From NCBI GenBank assembly GCA_029298735.1, contig JANSLP010000048.1:1-64000 (forward strand): DNA of 64,000 nucleotides, in the 5' to 3' direction. This document shows, piece by piece, positions 33,187 to 44,800 of the stretch. The stretch is from Ophiostoma sp. CBS 140.51. Its lineage: Eukaryota; Ascomycota; Sordariomycetes; Ophiostomatales; Ophiostomataceae. The notes below the pieces were generated by a model that was given only the letters and a program-made list of their open reading frames with translations, did not search any database and had not been told where the DNA came from. A program made the position numbers and the translations under genes. Within the stretch, counting starts at the first letter, position 1. Each line of letters begins with the position of its first letter.

Positions 33187-36100
33187 TTATGCCGCCGAGA
33201 CGGCCTGCTCGCTGCCGTGAGCCTTGATGGGGCTGCCGTTCGCAGCCGTACCAGTAATTTCATTGCCAGCCTTGCCGGGACCAACATCGTCGCCCGGCTC
33301 GCCCACATCGTCTTCCTCCACTACCGCCTCTTCATCGTCCTCGTAAATCTCTTCAATGTGTTCGCCGGGGCCCTGGATAATGGGACTGAACTGGTCGACT
33401 TCTTCAATGTCGTCGGCGCCACCAACACCAGCATCGCCGCCGTCCAACAGGAACCGGCTGATAGCGGCGTGTCCATTCGCGGCAGCGTCATCATCCAGGT
33501 CTTCATCTTCTTCCTCCATGTCCCCCATTTCTTCTTCTTCTTCTTCCTCGTCTTCTTCTTCAATGGTAATCTCACCAGACCGCCGGCCGAGACCGCTGGC
33601 AGACGCACTGCGGGAGTGGGAGTGCTTGGCACCACCGGAACCTCCACTCGCAGAACGTCCACCACCTGCTCCCGTACTGTTATTGTTGTTACCAAACGAC
33701 AGCATGGGACCCTTGAAGATGTTGCGTTTGCGCTTGGCAAACATGACGGGTGTACCGCTACCGCCGAAGCCGGGGCCGAGGCCGCCTGCGCTGCTGTTGT
33801 TTCCGTGAAGGCCACCAGCTTGGTAGTGGCTGCCAAAGGGGTTGGGCGAGCCGGGTGCACGGCCGAGCGGCATGCCCTCATTAAAGGCATGCGCAGCGGA
33901 CGCAGACGATGAGCCGGTAAACACAGAACCGCGGACCAGTCTTAAATTGCTGGGGAAGGAGCCCGTGGTGGGTGTGGCCGGCAAGACCTTGACAGAGTGA
34001 TGGGGAGAACGGCCGACGGCGCTGATACTACTGCCGCCGCCAGCGCCGGTGGCAGTCGAGACGGACCCGTTGGAGCTTGTCGAGGAAGCCTTGGAGTGGG
34101 AGTGGTGGTGTGTATGTTGGTGGATAGAGCGGATGGACGAAACGGAGGAGGAAGTGGACTTGCGTCCGCGTAGACCGCCGTGCGAGTGGCCGGCCGAGGA
34201 GCGACGAACAGTCGAGCGGGGTGTGAGCGGGGAGGGTGAGAGTGATTGGCGTTTGTAGGAGTTTGTCGTTTGTAGGCGTGGTGCGGAGGAGAGCTGCTGT
34301 GACTGCGATTGCGACTGCTGTTGAGGCTGGACTTGGTAGTAATACTGGTAGTTGGTGTTGCCTGGTGTCGTGGCAGACAAACTAGGCGACAAAGGACTAT
34401 TGGCGGTGCTGCTGCCACTGGTGATGGCTCCACCGCCACCGCTTATGCTGCCAGGCGTGCCCAGGTCATCCAGTCGGAGAGCACCGGCTAAAGCGCCGCC
34501 ACCAGAAGCGGCACTATTGCTGTTTGCACCGGCAGTCGTCGGGTTGCCGCCCACTTTGGCAAAGCCGTTGGCCACAACACCCTTGGGCAGGCTGGCCGTG
34601 TTGGACCCACAACCTAAACCAATGCCGAGACCGCCAGCGCCGCCTCCACCAACACCAGCGGAACCGGAATTTGGGTATTTGCTCGTTTGTGGCCGTGGAC
34701 TGCTGGTTTTCGAGTCTTTGCCCCGGCTACCGCCGCCCTCCTTATTACTGCTGGGACCACCACCACTGCCTCCACTCAAGGGTTTCGGCACGAGGTTCGG
34801 GGTCGAGTGGCTGCCGCCGCGCTTGCCTGCACCCTTTGTCCTCCGTGTGCTTTCGGCGATCCAGTGTGTCATGTTCTTCCAGTGCGTAATGATGACTTGA
34901 GACGTCTTCTTGCGCACCTTTTGGTTGCTGTGCGGGCCTCCCGAAGCGTTGCTGCCGTTGGTGCCCGAGTTGGACATGCCGTTTGTCATATGGTGCACAC
35001 CATTGACACCGCCGACACCCGCTGCCCCCGCAGTCGCTAGAGCATCGCTGGTCGTGACAAGGTGCAGCGTCGATCCCCTGGACCGGGCACTGCGCAAGAC
35101 GCCTTCCTTGGGCGGCGGGATGGGCCGGCGCTGGCGTGACGAGCTGGCGGATCTCAAAGAGTCTTTGTCGACGGGCGGTGGACGGCGGGAGTGGTCGCCG
35201 CTGGTGCGGCTGTTGCGACTGTTTCGGTTGCTGCTAAAGTTGCCACTAGAAATGGGCACACCTGTGCTGTTGGCCGCTTTCAAGGCTTCATTAACCCTCC
35301 CCAACTCAGACAGGCCGGGGAAATCGTCGATGCGAAGGCTGTCATAGTGCCCACTACGGCGCTGAGTGCGGCCTCGCGAGGATTTGGGTGTGGGTGGATC
35401 GCTGAGTTTGACGTAGCTCGAGCCGGCCTCTTCGACGGTTGCTAACCGCTCAAGACGACTTGACGTGGTTGACAGTCGTCGCGAGTTGCGGTGCTCGAGC
35501 TCCTTTTCTTTGCGTTTCCGCTCACGGCGGGCGAGTTTGCGCTGCTCCTTTTCTATGAGTAAAGTCCACCATCCGGCGAGTGCGTCGCACCGCTGCGCCA
35601 GGACGCTCTCAATGACGGTATCAATGTCGACGCCGGCGCTGCGCATGCGCTGTAGCGACTCCTTCTCGACGGGTGTAGTAAAGGGTGATGGTTGTGGCAT
35701 CTCGAGGATGGTCTGTTGTTGTGCGGCGTGGTCAGCAAGAAAAGGGTGGGCGAGGATATCGGGGAGGGTCGGTCGGAGGAGGGGGCGTTTTGAGAGCATC
35801 AACTTCAAGAGAGACAAAGCTTCGGGTGGGACGTGGTCGGGGTATTTGGGCTCGTCGCCCAGGATGGTGCGGCGCGTGACGTCGTCATCGTCGTCGTCAA
35901 AGGGCAGCTCGCCGCACAGCAGTGCATAGAGGATGACGCCGAGACTCCAGACGTCGACCTTTTCGCCGGCGTACTTTTCGCCTTTCAGCATCTCGGGCGC
36001 CGAGTAGCAGATGGTGCCGCAGAATGTTTGAAGGTAATTGGCCTTGCCCTCGTACTCGCGCGTGAAGCCGAAATCGACGAGCTTGACGTTTTCGTGCTTG

Positions 36101-36594
36101 TCCAGTAGAATATTTTCCAGCTTCAAGTCGCGATGCACGCACGATTGCAGATGCACGTAAGAGACTGCACCCACAAGCTGCGTAAAGATGCGCTGCACCT
36201 TGTCGACGGGCAGCTTGCCGTGTTTCAGCAAATAGTTATAAAGCTCGTCGCCCTGGCAGTACTCGAGCACGAGCCAGACCATGGATTCGGTGACAATGAC
36301 TTCGTAGAGGCGCGCAATGTGTGGATGCACAAACTGGCGATGGTGGTGGATCTCGCGTGCCAGGTTTGAGTCGTCCTTTTTCGCGGATTTGAGTACCACC
36401 TTCGAGCCGTTGGTCAGCTTGTGCGTCGCCAGGTACACTTTGCCAAAGGATCCTTTGCCAATGAGGCGGCCGAGCGTGTAGTTGCCGACCGACTTCAAGT
36501 CCTTGTGGGAGAATTCATCGAGCAGTTCCTGGTAGGAATGGGCCAGTTTGGCCTTGCGGCCCATGGTCTCGGCCCTGACCTTTCCGGACTGCAT
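33187..36594 (-). CDS. Ser/Thr protein kinase of the CAMK/SNF1-NIM1-KIN4-like group with long disordered tail
   Basis: I place the start at the first in-frame ATG (36594), giving 1135 aa. The open frame continues 27 codons upstream from a TTG, so an upstream exon is possible. In the upstream-frame numbering the kinase domain spans about 66-313: GKGSFGKV (73-80), VAIK-type Lys96, HRDLKLEN (181-188), DFG (201-203), APE (226-228) and a closing RPLLRPTLPDILAHPFL. The run DDDDDD near 260 follows ELPF. The remaining ~850 residues are Ser/Gly/Asn-rich low complexity, with a short basic patch that may fold (VIITHWKNMTHWIAEST) and a strongly acidic stretch near 1050. It probably signals in the cytosol or at the cortex. 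The precise ortholog (for example a YPL150W-like kinase) is not established. Confidence 0.88.
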   Translation of the reverse strand: MQSGKVRAETMGRKAKLAHSYQELLDEFSHKDLKSVGNYTLGRLIGKGSFGKVYLATHKLTNGSKVVLKSAKKDDSNLAREIHHHRQFVHPHIARLYEVIVTESMVWLVLEYCQGDELYNYLLKHGKLPVDKVQRIFTQLVGAVSYVHLQSCVHRDLKLENILLDKHENVKLVDFGFTREYEGKANYLQTFCGTICYSAPEMLKGEKYAGEKVDVWSLGVILYALLCGELPFDDDDDDVTRRTILGDEPKYPDHVPPEALSLLKLMLSKRPLLRPTLPDILAHPFLADHAAQQQTILEMPQPSPFTTPVEKESLQRMRSAGVDIDTVIESVLAQRCDALAGWWTLLIEKEQRKLARRERKRKEKELEHRNSRRLSTTSSRLERLATVEEAGSSYVKLSDPPTPKSSRGRTQRRSGHYDSLRIDDFPGLSELGRVNEALKAANSTGVPISSGNFSSNRNSRNSRTSGDHSRRPPPVDKDSLRSASSSRQRRPIPPPKEGVLRSARSRGSTLHLVTTSDALATAGAAGVGGVNGVHHMTNGMSNSGTNGSNASGGPHSNQKVRKKTSQVIITHWKNMTHWIAESTRRTKGAGKRGGSHSTPNLVPKPLSGGSGGGPSSNKEGGGSRGKDSKTSSPRPQTSKYPNSGSAGVGGGGAGGLGIGLGCGSNTASLPKGVVANGFAKVGGNPTTAGANSNSAASGGGALAGALRLDDLGTPGSISGGGGAITSGSSTANSPLSPSLSATTPGNTNYQYYYQVQPQQQSQSQSQQLSSAPRLQTTNSYKRQSLSPSPLTPRSTVRRSSAGHSHGGLRGRKSTSSSVSSIRSIHQHTHHHSHSKASSTSSNGSVSTATGAGGGSSISAVGRSPHHSVKVLPATPTTGSFPSNLRLVRGSVFTGSSSASAAHAFNEGMPLGRAPGSPNPFGSHYQAGGLHGNNSSAGGLGPGFGGSGTPVMFAKRKRNIFKGPMLSFGNNNNSTGAGGGRSASGGSGGAKHSHSRSASASGLGRRSGEITIEEEDEEEEEEEMGDMEEEDEDLDDDAAANGHAAISRFLLDGGDAGVGGADDIEEVDQFSPIIQGPGEHIEEIYEDDEEAVVEEDDVGEPGDDVGPGKAGNEITGTAANGSPIKAHGSEQAVSAA

Positions 36595-38614
36595 GACCGG
36601 GGGTCTCTCTCCTCCGGCGGCCGCGCCGCCTGTTCGTGTGGATGGAGTTGAGAGGGGAGGGGGATGGTTGGACAAGGCTGTGATCGGTCGTGAGGTTGAA
36701 GCTGTTCGTCAGAGTCGAAGTTCGTGAGAAACGCGGTATAGGGGAATTCGCTGCAGTTGCTAGAGACGTGATTGTCGAAGGAAGATGGTCACAAGTTCAT
36801 CAGTAACGAGAAACGATTGTGCTGACAGATGTCGTCGATGTGAGAGGGAGTGCGTTGCGCAAAGAAAAGGGGCGTGGGGGAGGCGTGTCGTTGAAGATTC
36901 GTGAAGAGGCAAAAGACGAGTCGAGGAGAACAAGGAGCACAAGGCTGTCGTTGAGCCTATGATGAAAATGCAGCACAGAAGGAGATAGTCCGGATATGTC
37001 GTCAATCTTGGCCGCGCCGTGAGTGAATCGAATGCGGCGCCGTGATCGTTGGCGGCCGTCTGTCGTTGTCGTCTGTCGTCGATGTGGAGGGAAAAGAAAG
37101 TTGCCTTGCCCGGACTTGAAGAAGACGCGAAACCGAGGACCAGGCGAAACGAAACGGGACTTGCCTGGGCTGGGCGGAGAGACTGGCACTCGCTAGCAAA
37201 CTCGCTATAGTCCCTGCGCGCGGCGCAAAACAGCCTCGATAGCGTTGACGGTCGGGGATGAGGAGCCCCTAAAATTAGATGGGGCTACTGCAGTAGGGGA
37301 AAAACAAGTTTCTATGGGGCCTGATGGGGTTATCAGGGCGCTAGAATGATCTTCTTTGACGTTCCTGCCAGAAGTCAGACAAGACACCAAGACAAGAGGC
37401 AGGCGCGATCAACGGCTAGGCCAACATTGGGAAAGAACGATGCAGAGAAGAATTCTACGATTGAACGGAAAGAGCGACCACAGCGGGTAATCGCTTCGAA
37501 CAACCTCTAACGACTGGTTCTCGTCAACGCTCCTATCGCACATTCCGTCCGCTGGAGATCAGGGCATTGTTTTATTGCTGTATGGTTTCCCCACACGTTA
37601 TGAGCGACCGGTAAAACGTAATACGGCCGCCGAACCATTTTGACAACCTGATCGGACCACTGAGAACAGACCGTGGGACGGGAAGAAAAAGAAAAGAAGG
37701 CACCCTGAAAAGGAGCCCCTTTCTCCGTGCAGACAGCCTTGGTCTGGCGAGCACGGAGCAGCCAGAAAAAAGAGACATCTGACAGGGGTCTTCGACATCG
37801 GGAACATTTTAGTGGAACCCCTGTGCGCTGTGATCTGTGTTCAAAATGAAGAACGTTTCCAAAACGAGGCAGCGTCTCCATTTCAGATGCAACTGAAGAC
37901 GACGACGGACGAAGACACGAAAAAAGGACGAAAAAAGGGGAGATTGGTGAAGAGAAAAGACGGGATGAAACAAAAAACGGTCGAACAGAAAAAGCAGAGA
38001 GAACACAAACCGGAGAGAAGGTAAAATAGCTATCTAAGACCATGTCAGCATCTCTGACACCACAAAGTACAGCCAGCCGTGTTAGATGCTGTCTACTGCA
38101 AGCTGCACTTCAAGGCCAACTCGAGATATTCCTTTGTAACACAAGTTGCAAGCAATCTCATCAACGGAGGAATCACTGCTTCGGTCCAGGGTGAAATAGA
38201 AGCCTTGAAACAGATGTTTGGTAATGAAAACCTCATCACGTGATACACTATTTACTTTGAAATTGATGACCCAGATCTGATCGCAGGTCGACCTTTCTTG
38301 ATTTCTATCGAGATACGAAATACTCCTAGTTTGTCTGTCATCTTGTCATCGCATAGCTCGTCACAATAGGCCTGCCATGTGGTCTGTCCAGGGTGACCTG
38401 GTCGGTTGTCGCCTTGATAGACTTGATCAAAACTCCCGTCGTGCCTTCTTGGTCTAGGACCGAGACAAAAAATACAAGGAAGAAAGTAGCACGACTTCCT
38501 CCGGGGAAAATAAATGATGGCAAGAAGTGCACCAGTTAAAAGAATTGTTGCCAATCGCATCGCCAAAAAATCGTCGCCAAAAAAGGGAAAAAAAATCATC
38601 AATGGTAAATCGAT
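36595..38614. other. Intergenic: kinase 5' flank and a possible unannotated plus-strand exon
   Basis: The first kilobase is the kinase promoter and leader. Around 37850-38243 (plus) there is an open, natural-looking frame interrupted by a candidate 52-nt intron (see findings). No start codon or family could be assigned, so it is not called as a gene. Confidence 0.45.
38588..38595 (-). terminator. RNA polymerase III terminator of tRNA-Pro
   Basis: A run of eight T on the minus strand, 20 nt past the 3' end of the tRNA gene. This is the standard Pol III stop signal. Confidence 0.8.
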
Positions 38615-38720
38615 GGGCTCAGTCGGGGATCGAACCCGAGACCTCGCACAGGTTCCTGTGAACACAGAAGGGTTAAAGGGCTAACCCGAAGCACGAATCA
38701 TACCACTAGACCACTGAGCC
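38615..38720 (-). tRNA. tRNA-Pro (anticodon CGG) with 34-nt intron
   Basis: The acceptor stem GGCTCAG pairs with CTGAGCC, and C follows as discriminator base. The D arm is GTCTAGTGGTATGAT. The anticodon stem CGTGC/GTGCG closes with two G-T pairs. The loop TTCGGG-T carries the CGG anticodon, and the T arm TCGGG/CCCGA closes around TTCGATC. An intron of 34 nt (38684-38651) sits one base 3' of the anticodon, the canonical eukaryotic place, and is removed by the tRNA splicing endonuclease. Internal A and B boxes (TGGTCTAGTGG, GGTTCGATCC) are intact. It decodes CCG. Confidence 0.95.
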
Positions 38721-40360
38721 AATAGGTGTTTGAGTGTTCAGCTGCCTCCTTGGCCTGGCTTATGGCGGCGGCACTAATACGTCGAGGAGAAGCCAATTTT
38801 GATGTAAGTAGATCATGTGACCACCCTCCTCTCTGAACTTCGCCGCCGCGCAATCATCGGGTCAAGACGAGAAGGCATCATTTTCACATCCCTTTGGTAG
38901 ACGTCTCATATTTTGAAGTTGATGAATGATCGGACTGAAATGCTACTGATCGGATTTTTTAATAAACAAACAACTGGGATTATGGGACAAAATACGGGAT
39001 GAAAAGAGCATCTCCTGTTTTTGCATCGGCATCTCATCTTCTCCTCTTCTCCTCCCGAACCGTTTATTTACGCCTGGTCTAGACCACCGCATTTAGTCCG
39101 AGGAACTGAAGATGCTGTTTACTTGGGACCAAAGGATTTTGTTGTTATTGTTGTTGTGTACTCTCGCCATAGACTTAGGACGGAAGGAGGAGATACTTCA
39201 TTTCATCGAAAGACCGGACCCGGCTCTCTCCTGTCCATCAGCCGTTGACGGCTGTAAAAACTAACAGATTAAGCACTGAAACTGGAGTGACTTTTGGCAC
39301 CAAAATCAGTTGATAAAGAAGTGAGTGTGAGGAAAAGACGAAAAAGAAGCAAAGAAAAAGGGTTTACAAGTGGAAAAACAGGAGTGGAACAAGTCGATCA
39401 AGTCAGGCATCTCGGACATCGCACAGATGACAGTTACCAAAACAACGGTAGCAAGGGATTCATAGATGATTTCTCAGCCTTGCGTAAACCATCTTAGCGG
39501 CAAAACCTGAATGGAACAATTCGAAGAACAAGTTGACCCCTTGGACCTTTTCAAACCTTTCAGGAACGTCGATGCCATTTGCTGTTGCTGTTTGCAAACA
39601 TCTCCGGAGGAAAACTTCCTTGGCTTCCAATTCGCAGACCTCTCCTCTCATACGCGTATATTTCTCGCATCTTTCCTTTTTCATATCGTTCATCCAGTGC
39701 TTGACGCAAGACAGAAGAGACCAAAAGAAGAAGAAAACACTGCCGTAGAGTTTAGGGTTTCTGTTGGTTGTTGGGCTGTGGTTAGACCGCAACTTGTTAC
39801 TCATCGCCGAACTTTGTTCTTGTATATCCCTCCGCATTTACTAGAAGCTAGAGACATACAAAAGTCCCCAACGAGAAAAAGTAAAGCGAAAAGTGAAAGA
39901 GTGCACGCACTAAATATCCTCTCCAAGAGCCGTGATTCGATGACCAATGGCTTGACGCCACCCAACTACTCAGGCAGACCAAAAAGATGCACTTGCAACC
40001 AACAGACAGGTTCTGGAACCGCCTCTACCGCCCATGACGGCCATGGCGGTGACAGTTCTGGCTGAGGAGTTACGGGCGTACGATCGTTTTGTGTTCTAGG
40101 CGTGGCAATTGAGATCGTAGTCTGGCTCTGGATATATCTAAAAGTCGAGATCCGCATCAGTGTGAAATCGTATTCTGTATTTCGTTATCAAGCATCTAAA
40201 TTTCCATCATTATCAACATTCATTGATTTGAATATGCGGGCGTTTAGCCATCTTGTTTGGGATTTTTGACGAGAATCACCTACCCTCACCCTCGACGGCC
40301 TTGACCACCTCTCCACGATCTCGACCTGACCTACTCACCCACTCACATATACATACGCAT
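38721..40360. other. Intergenic
   Basis: No gene is firmly supported. A minus-strand frame at 39460-39837 ends in a charged, plausible-looking segment but has no recognised domain or clear exon structure. The last 100 bp are the leader of the rhodopsin-like gene. Confidence 0.5.
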
Positions 40361-41873
40361 ATGTATTGGCCATTGAAGCTTTTGGGCTTCCTTACCGGCA
40401 CCGACCACAATGATGTAGTGCACACAAGACTTGTCGAAAACCCGGTGGACCGCCGTCGCCAGCGGGGGACCATGATTGCATCAATCGTCATGACGGCTCT
40501 AGCAGTCATCTTTGTCACTGTGCGGACCATCAGCCGGTTCTGGGTCATCCGCAATCCGGGTATCGACGACTGCCTCCTGATCTTGGCAACATTGGTGTTG
40601 TGTGGCTTCCTCGGCGGAATGGGGGCTGCCATCGTCGGCAACAACATGGGCTATCTGACGCTGTCCCTGTCTCTCAGCAATGTCATCACCCTCAGCAAGT
40701 TCGCGCTTGTCGTCGAAGTCCTCTACTACTTCAACATCTGCTTCATCAAGGTGTCGATCGTCTTGACCTACCTTCGCTTTGGTAAGTTGGTGTACCCACC
40801 ACCCGCGATTAATTATGACCTCAGTCGCCTGACAACCTAGCCGTCTCGAAAACGTTCAAGAGACTCTGCTATGGCACTGCAGCTTTCCATGTCATGCTGT
40901 GCATCGCTTCCGAGTTTGCCGTCTTCTTCCAGACAAGCCCTTTGTCGAATATGTGGACGCCGCAGGGTGGCTTCGGAAGTTCCTACCAGGTCAACATCCT
41001 AGTCCTGTTTTATGGTAAGCTTTTTTCAAAATCAAATATCACAAGGGACCAAGTACTGACCTCGCCAACCGCACAGTGACGGCCGGCATCAACATTGCCA
41101 CAGACTTTTGGATTTTGTGTTTGCCAATCAAGCCCTTATCTCAGATTCGTCGGCCGCGGGCTGAGAAGATTGCACTGTTCTGCATCTTCGGTGCCGGCTT
41201 GTTTGCATCCGTTGCGTCGATTGTCCGGCTCTATGCCATCTACATCTATGTCTCGAGCGAAGACCATCTCCGCAACGGTCTCTCTCTCCTGCTTTGGTGT
41301 ATGATTGAGATGTCCGTGGCCATCTGCTGTGCCAGCGTAACGGGTATCCGGCCTATTTGGCTGTGGCTTCTCCGTCGTCGGTCCAGAAAAGATTTGAAAG
41401 TGGATGGCCACAAGCGGAGCCGGGCCAACATGAACTCGTTCTTCCAGCGCAAGAAGGGTGAAGGCTAAGGAACGTCAGACGAGGAGGCTCAAGTCCACGA
41501 TGACTTGCCGGCAGATAGTGGTGCTGCATTTTCTAACCCGTCCGGGAACAGTGACTGGCTTAGTAGCCGTGGCGCAACAAGTACGCTGGTCACGCGGCAG
41601 GGCTCGGTGCACAGCAAGGTGTCAAAGGAGTCATATCGTGGACGGCATTCCACCGGCGAGGAGCGCCTAAACAATGCCGTGGATAGGGAGACAGGCAATG
41701 TCTTAGGACAACCAACGCCAGAGATGAAGGAAACAGACCAGCGGGCCGACGAGAACCTCACCAAGCCGCCAATAGCCTTCAAGAAGAATATCCCATGTTC
41801 TGAGCGAGCTCCGGCCTCGAGGTTTCCCCGTCGGCTGTCCGATGACGACTACCACACATTTTTGTCGACTTAA
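40361..41873 (+). CDS. Fungal rhodopsin-fold integral membrane protein (PTH11-like, no CFEM)
   Basis: Exons are 40361-40781, 40841-41014 and 41077 onward. Introns of 59 nt (GTAAGT) and 62 nt (GTAAGC) are clear, and both restore frame. The product has seven hydrophobic segments: MTALAVIFVTVRTISRFWV, then the family marker NPGIDDCLLILA, FALVVEVLYYFNICFIKVSI, AAFHVMLCIASEFAVFFQ, INIATDFWILCLPI, IALFCIFGAGLFASVASIVRL and LLLWCMIEMSVAICCASV. These match the fungal 'rhodopsin' domain found in PTH11-like receptors. No extracellular CFEM Cys domain precedes it. A TAA at 41466 ends the simple model at 328 aa. Removing a 57-nt GT-AG segment (41458-41514) skips it and gives a 444-aa protein with a Ser-rich tail ending at 41873. 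I prefer the longer form, but not strongly. Ligand unknown. Confidence 0.75.
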
Positions 41874-44800
41874 TGAACCTAGTATGAATTGTATCTTAGC
41901 ATTGCATGAAACCACAAAGAATTTAAACACACACATCTTTGGCAAGCCACGTCAGGTTAGACTTGCCATATTGAAGAACACGTATGACATCGTGACAATT
42001 GCTTACATTGTATCTTGTGCTGGTTTGTGATGTGTACTCTTGGTCAGCCAAGGAAGGGCATATGACGTGCAAAAGCAAGACGTTCACCGACTGTTGGCAC
42101 CAAACATTGTTGTCCCCGGTAAGTGACGGTCAAGTGTAAAAGTGTAAAAATCACAAATGAGGTCGTTGTGCAACGTTGTTTAGGCCCATGTGTAAGCTTG
42201 ATGCCGGCCGCCCACGTACGCCCCCTTGTTGGAAAAAAAAGTGCCGATATTTTTGAGGCGTTATCTCGCGTGGCAGCGGACAGGTATCGGTCCCGTGGTC
42301 AATAATTCGCGTATGTGTACTGAAATGCCGGGATTCTCTCGGATCGAGACGTAGGAAGGAAGGGGAAAATTAGGCTCGTGATGGTTTGTCGGACACAATG
42401 CCGCTCCGGAATGGCTAAGTATTGGCCATGTTGTCACATTAGCTTTGTTCATTGTTTGACCTACCCGGTGAGATGGAGACTGATCAGAGAAAGGAAGCGG
42501 TGAGACCCAAGAACGTACCAAGTGCACAGCAAATCTGCACAAACTGTTGCATGGAGGTCGTTTCGCCTCGTTGAAGATAAAAAAATAGTGCAAGTTCACA
42601 ACCGGGCAGTTGCATGGGGGTACAACTCAGTGGGGAAGGGGGTATCATGAACAAGGCAGAGCAAAAAGCAACAAAAGGAGCAAATGAACAAGGTTTCAAT
42701 CCAATCATTAGACCGAGAGATGCTGGCCAGGGGTATCGCAAGGGGCACCATCGGTGAACAAGGGACTGTCGTTGGCCGCCAAAAACAAATTGCTGCGCGT
42801 CGGACAATTTTGCTGGCCCTGCCCACGCCTCCCACTCTTGTCAGAGTGTTGCTCCCCCACGCTCATTTTTGCCCATCTTGTGCTGTTTCACGTGAGAGAA
42901 ATGTCCTGCAGGCCAAAGTGCTTGTTTTTTTCGAGGTCACAAAAATAGATGGCATTGGTTGGATGGATGGTGAGAAGCGTGGGAGGATGTGGGAGAAGAC
43001 GCGAGAAAGGGGTGCAAAAGTGTGCCAGCCAAAGAGAATGCACGGAAGGAGCGATCATGATCACATCCCGTCCAAGTCTACCCAGTCCCAGTGGACAATT
43101 GACCGTGGACGTTCATTTGTAGGGCAACTCCCGTGCAGGCCGCACGGCACGCGACCCAGGGAAAGGGCCTGGCATGGTCAGGGGTCTTTGAACTGAAGCA
43201 ATACGCTCTGTGACTGCAACGTCATTTACAGAAGCTATTAATACATGCGGCGTAGGAATGAAGATATTTACAAACCTCAAATCCGTGCCTTCCATATTTA
43301 AATGCGAGAATTGGAAAGAAACAACTTGTATACTTCGGTCCTCGAGAGTGAGAGTTCCTGCTCGTCTTGGTGGGGGTCAATTCACATACAGGAAAGAGCG
43401 AGGGAATGCGCAAGTGGGATTGAGCGCCGTGTTCGTACAGAGTCGGCCGCTCTTTCTTGATAAATGTCTTTTTTCTTGTCAAAAAATATCAAAGTGGGAA
43501 AGTGCGGCTGTCGGCAAACGGCAAAAGCAAGCTCCATGTCGCACATGGCAGACGCGGGGCTCTCAAAATCGTTCGATGTGGAAAACTAGGAAACAGTGAC
43601 AAGGTGACAGTGGCGGAAGTGACGACCCAGCAAAGGTGAGTCCCTCTTCTCGTCAGTAACTTTTTTTGGTCTCAGTGTCACCACTTCCTGTGGTCGTTTG
43701 CCGTCTTTGCCATGATTTCGTCCATTGTGCCTCTCGTACGCCAAGCACCTAGTGAACCCTTCTTGACCGGTTCGTTTTTGTCCAGCCAGTCGGAAGGCAC
43801 CGCGGAGGGGTGTATTGTTTGACAAGATGCGCCCCTTTCCAGCTTTCCCGGTTTCTTTGCTCCTTCCGTTCCCTTCTGTGATTATCACAGTTCAGGTGTT
43901 ATTTCCTGATGAAGAAACAGATATCGGTGGTGCACCTGCGGGCTTGGCTACATGGCAGCCAGATTTTTAGATGCAACGCTCATCTGCATTGCCCTCTCTG
44001 GAAGGCACACTCGCCAAAAATGAGGGGCGAGAGGGAAAATCGTGAATTGGTTTCGCGCTGAATGTTGAGAAGCAAGAGCATTCTCCTATGTCGGAGGGCA
44101 AATGCGATCGGAAAAAGAAAGAACGACCCAGACGGAAAAGCTACGTAAGAGAGACTGACGCAGGAAGGGGTCGAGGGTATGAGAGCTGACAAGGAGAGGG
44201 GGAAGGAGCGAATGATTGGATCATCGCGAACGACCTCCTCCTTCGCCATCATTTCCCCTCTTTGAGATCGCTTTTGGCGAAAATTGACGACTGCACGATT
44301 CTGAAGTGGCTGCTTGTTCGTTTTCCATTTTCTGCCATTTGCATCGACTTACATGATGAACCTGGGCGTAATCTAAATTAGCGGCGTGGGGGTTCACTTT
44401 TTTGGCTTTTTGGCTGGGGCATTGGATTTTTGGCGTTTACGTATCGCTTGCATTTTGCATCGGACAGCGCCTTCCTTCATTCTCACGTTGGACAAAGAGT
44501 ACTCGGGCTTTGCTTTATGCTCTGGCCATTGCTCCTTCCTTCCTGGATATCCTTTTTTGTGCAAGGAAACCGGTCGCCAGGCTGACCTGGGGACTCTATT
44601 CCGGGCTTTTAGTGGACAAGAGGCCTGTACTGTGCATAGTGGCACTCCTGTCAAACAAAAAGAACAATGCCTTAAATGTACCGCACTTGCCTGCAATACG
44701 TCCGGTATTGGTGGCACTTTCCTTCCACTTACTCCACGTGGAAGGAGCTGCATCAATGGGGGGTCCATTGTGTATTATGGCAGCAGGAGCGACCCAAAGC

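Noticed and set aside
38252..38665. Minus-strand frame with a hydrophobic start (MRLATILLTGALLA) next to the tRNA
   Set aside because: It could suggest a small secreted protein, but two frames compete downstream and no convincing intron or family was found. The frame also runs into the tRNA gene.
39460..39837. Minus-strand 125-codon frame with a charged C-terminal half
   Set aside because: The segment after HWMNDMKKERCEKY looks plausible, but the plus strand is also open for 184 codons and no domain or splice partner is evident.
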